Part shown: piece by piece, positions 15,394 to 16,610 of the stretch
Position numbering within the stretch: the first letter of the stretch is position 1
Layout of the letters: the number at the start of each line of letters is the position of its first letter
Origin: Gammaproteobacteria bacterium UBA3498
GTDB taxonomy: Bacteria; Pseudomonadota; Gammaproteobacteria; Pseudomonadales; Pseudohongiellaceae
Direction of reading: 5' to 3'
DNA: 16,610 nucleotides
NCBI GenBank assembly: GCA_002377605.1
Contig: DFQD01000061.1
Span: 1 to 16,610 of the forward strand
Notes under the pieces: generated by a model
Database searches by the model: none
What the model was told of the DNA's origin: nothing
Seen by the model: only the letters and a program-made list of their open reading frames with translations
Made by a program: the position numbers and the translations under genes

Positions 15394-15459
15394 GAAAAAC
15401 GGAACTTCCAGAAACCCTATCTCTTTGTTTTTTGTGTGAGTTTTTGTAACAAGTAGACT

Positions 15460-15484
15460 AAAAAGCCCAGCCTTAACACCGGGC
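15460..15484 (-). terminator. Intrinsic terminator of the FAD/Fe-S oxidoreductase gene
   Basis: On the minus strand GCCCGG and CTGGGC pair (six pairs including one G-T) around an eight-base loop, followed by five T. It begins three bases after the stop codon at 15488, so it belongs to the gene from the right edge and separates it from the PSCyt1/DUF1501 operon. Confidence 0.8.
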
Positions 15485-15487
15485 GTT

Positions 15488-16610
15488 TTAGTTGGTCAGC
15501 GCCATCCGCAGCACCTGAGCCACATGCAGAGCCTGGCGCCCGGTTCCATGCTGAATATGGCCTCGGCAACTCGTGCCATCAGCGACAAGGAGAGTATCTT
15601 TGTCAGCCTCATTGATCTCGGGGAAGAGACTTATGGACCCCATCTCCATAGATACATCGTAATGCTCTTTTTCATAACCAAATGAGCCTGCCATGCCGCA
15701 ACAGCTAGAATCGATAGTTTTCACTTTCAGGCCTGGGATAAGCTCTAAGATTTTTTGTACTGGTGATAGCACGTCAAATGCTTTTTGGTGACAATGGCCA
15801 TGGAGTAATACCTGGCTCTGAGGAAGGGCTTTAAGATTTAGCTTCAGTCGGCCAGCATCCAATTCGTTGACTAGAAACTCTTCCAGCATAAAACTGTTTC
15901 GTGCGAGCTCCTCAGATTCTTTTCCTGGAGAGAGGACTAGATATTCATCTCTCAATGTAAGCAAACAAGATGGTTCGAGACCTACGACAGGCACGCCTCT
16001 CTCTACGAAAGGTTTTAAGGCTTGCATGGTGCGACTGATTTCCACCTTAGCTTCATTTACCAAACCATTACTTAAAAAGGTTCGGCCGCAGCAGAGTGAG
16101 CGTCCACCATCTAAAGGTCTCGGACAATGAACGTGGTAACCTGCAGCTCTTAAAACGTCTATAGCAGCATTGGCGTTTTCGGTTTCAAAGCAGCCATTAA
16201 ATGTATCAACCAATAGGACAACCTCTTCTCCTGCAGCCGCTACAGCGTCTTCACTATAATGTTTGAAATGATCGCCGCGCCATTTAGGCAAACGTCGTTG
16301 ACTCGATAGACCGAATAACCATTCCGAAATCTTGGCGAGCCCGGGAATCTGATCGCGTAAATTCAGTAAAAATCCGATCGCTTTTAACTTTGGCGCGTAC
16401 CGAGGAAGGTAGGCAAACAACTTTTCTCTAATTCCAACGCCATGACGTTGATAGTAGTGATCCAAAAACTCAATTTTCATTCGTGCCATATCGACGCCGA
16501 CGGGACATTCCCTTTTACAGCCTTTACAGCTAACACAAAGGTCCATGGTTTCGCGCATGGCATCAGAACTAAATGCATCCGGACCTAGCTGTCCAGTTAT
16601 CGCGAGTCTT
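15488..16610 (-). CDS. FAD-binding oxidase/Fe-S oxidoreductase (GlcD/D-2-hydroxyacid dehydrogenase type), C-terminal part
   Basis: The reading frame stays open to the window edge, so only the last 373 codons are visible; an ATG at 16558 is internal, not the start. The segment LGPDAFSSDAMRETMDLCVSCKGCKRECPVG is split across that ATG and is typical of the middle of roughly 1000-residue proteins that join a GlcD-like FAD domain to an iron-sulfur domain. C-x2-C-x2-C-x3-CP (16537-16505) binds a [4Fe-4S] cluster. Two cysteine-rich CCG modules follow: SLCCGRTFLSNG with LEPSCLLTLRDE, and HGHCHQK with DSSCCGMAGSFGYE. Such enzymes oxidise D-2-hydroxy acids such as D-lactate or D-2-hydroxyglutarate at the inner membrane and feed electrons to quinones; the FAD half that would help choose is outside the window. 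It appears cytoplasmic, unlike its neighbours, and has its own terminator, so it is probably unrelated to the periplasmic locus. Confidence 0.92.
   Translation of the reverse strand, partial: RLAITGQLGPDAFSSDAMRETMDLCVSCKGCKRECPVGVDMARMKIEFLDHYYQRHGVGIREKLFAYLPRYAPKLKAIGFLLNLRDQIPGLAKISEWLFGLSSQRRLPKWRGDHFKHYSEDAVAAAGEEVVLLVDTFNGCFETENANAAIDVLRAAGYHVHCPRPLDGGRSLCCGRTFLSNGLVNEAKVEISRTMQALKPFVERGVPVVGLEPSCLLTLRDEYLVLSPGKESEELARNSFMLEEFLVNELDAGRLKLNLKALPQSQVLLHGHCHQKAFDVLSPVQKILELIPGLKVKTIDSSCCGMAGSFGYEKEHYDVSMEMGSISLFPEINEADKDTLLVADGTSCRGHIQHGTGRQALHVAQVLRMALTN

Overview
This window most resembles the chromosome of a marine, heterotrophic gammaproteobacterium. That rests on moderate GC content, Sec/Tat-exported oxidoreductases, and an FAD/Fe-S oxidase of a type common in Proteobacteria; it is an inference, because no rRNA or other marker gene is present. 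Nearly every gene encodes an exported protein (Sec, Tat or lipoprotein signals), so the window reads as a periplasmic oxidation locus. No tRNA, rRNA, CRISPR array or insertion sequence was seen.

Layout. (1) Positions 1-362 hold no convincing gene, only a 17-base palindrome. (2) A plus-strand PQQ dehydrogenase (363-2156) is followed by a probable remnant of an M16 peptidase C-terminus (2214-2510). (3) Two minus-strand genes follow: a secreted RraA-fold protein (2507-3391) and a redoxin fused to a DsbD-alpha-like domain (3571-4704). The redoxin is interrupted by an in-frame TGA exactly where a redox cysteine belongs, so it is best read as a selenoprotein with a U-x-x-C motif. A hairpin just downstream of the TGA fits a bacterial SECIS element. 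(4) Divergent from it, a six-gene plus-strand operon (4888-8930) encodes a cytochrome c/copper monooxygenase-like protein, two secreted proteins of unknown function, two tiny paralogous membrane proteins missed by the supplied gene calls, and a secreted cupin. It ends at a bidirectional terminator. (5) On the minus strand lie an N-terminal cytochrome c-PQQ dehydrogenase fusion (9001-11106), then, behind a strong terminator, a translationally coupled PSCyt1/DUF1549/DUF1553 gene and DUF1501 gene (11200-15306). (6) The right edge carries the C-terminal half of an FAD/Fe-S oxidoreductase (15488 to beyond the window).

How the parts may work together (inference): two PQQ dehydrogenases, both with the Asp-x-Asp pair associated with lanthanide use, would oxidise alcohols, aldehydes or sugar-like substrates in the periplasm and pass electrons to c-type cytochromes. 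The copper monooxygenase-like protein would hydroxylate a substrate and the selenoredoxin may keep copper or thiol sites reduced. The PSCyt1/DUF1501 pair and the cupin and RraA proteins would act on further exported substrates. No regulator, PQQ biosynthesis gene or selenocysteine machinery gene lies in the window.
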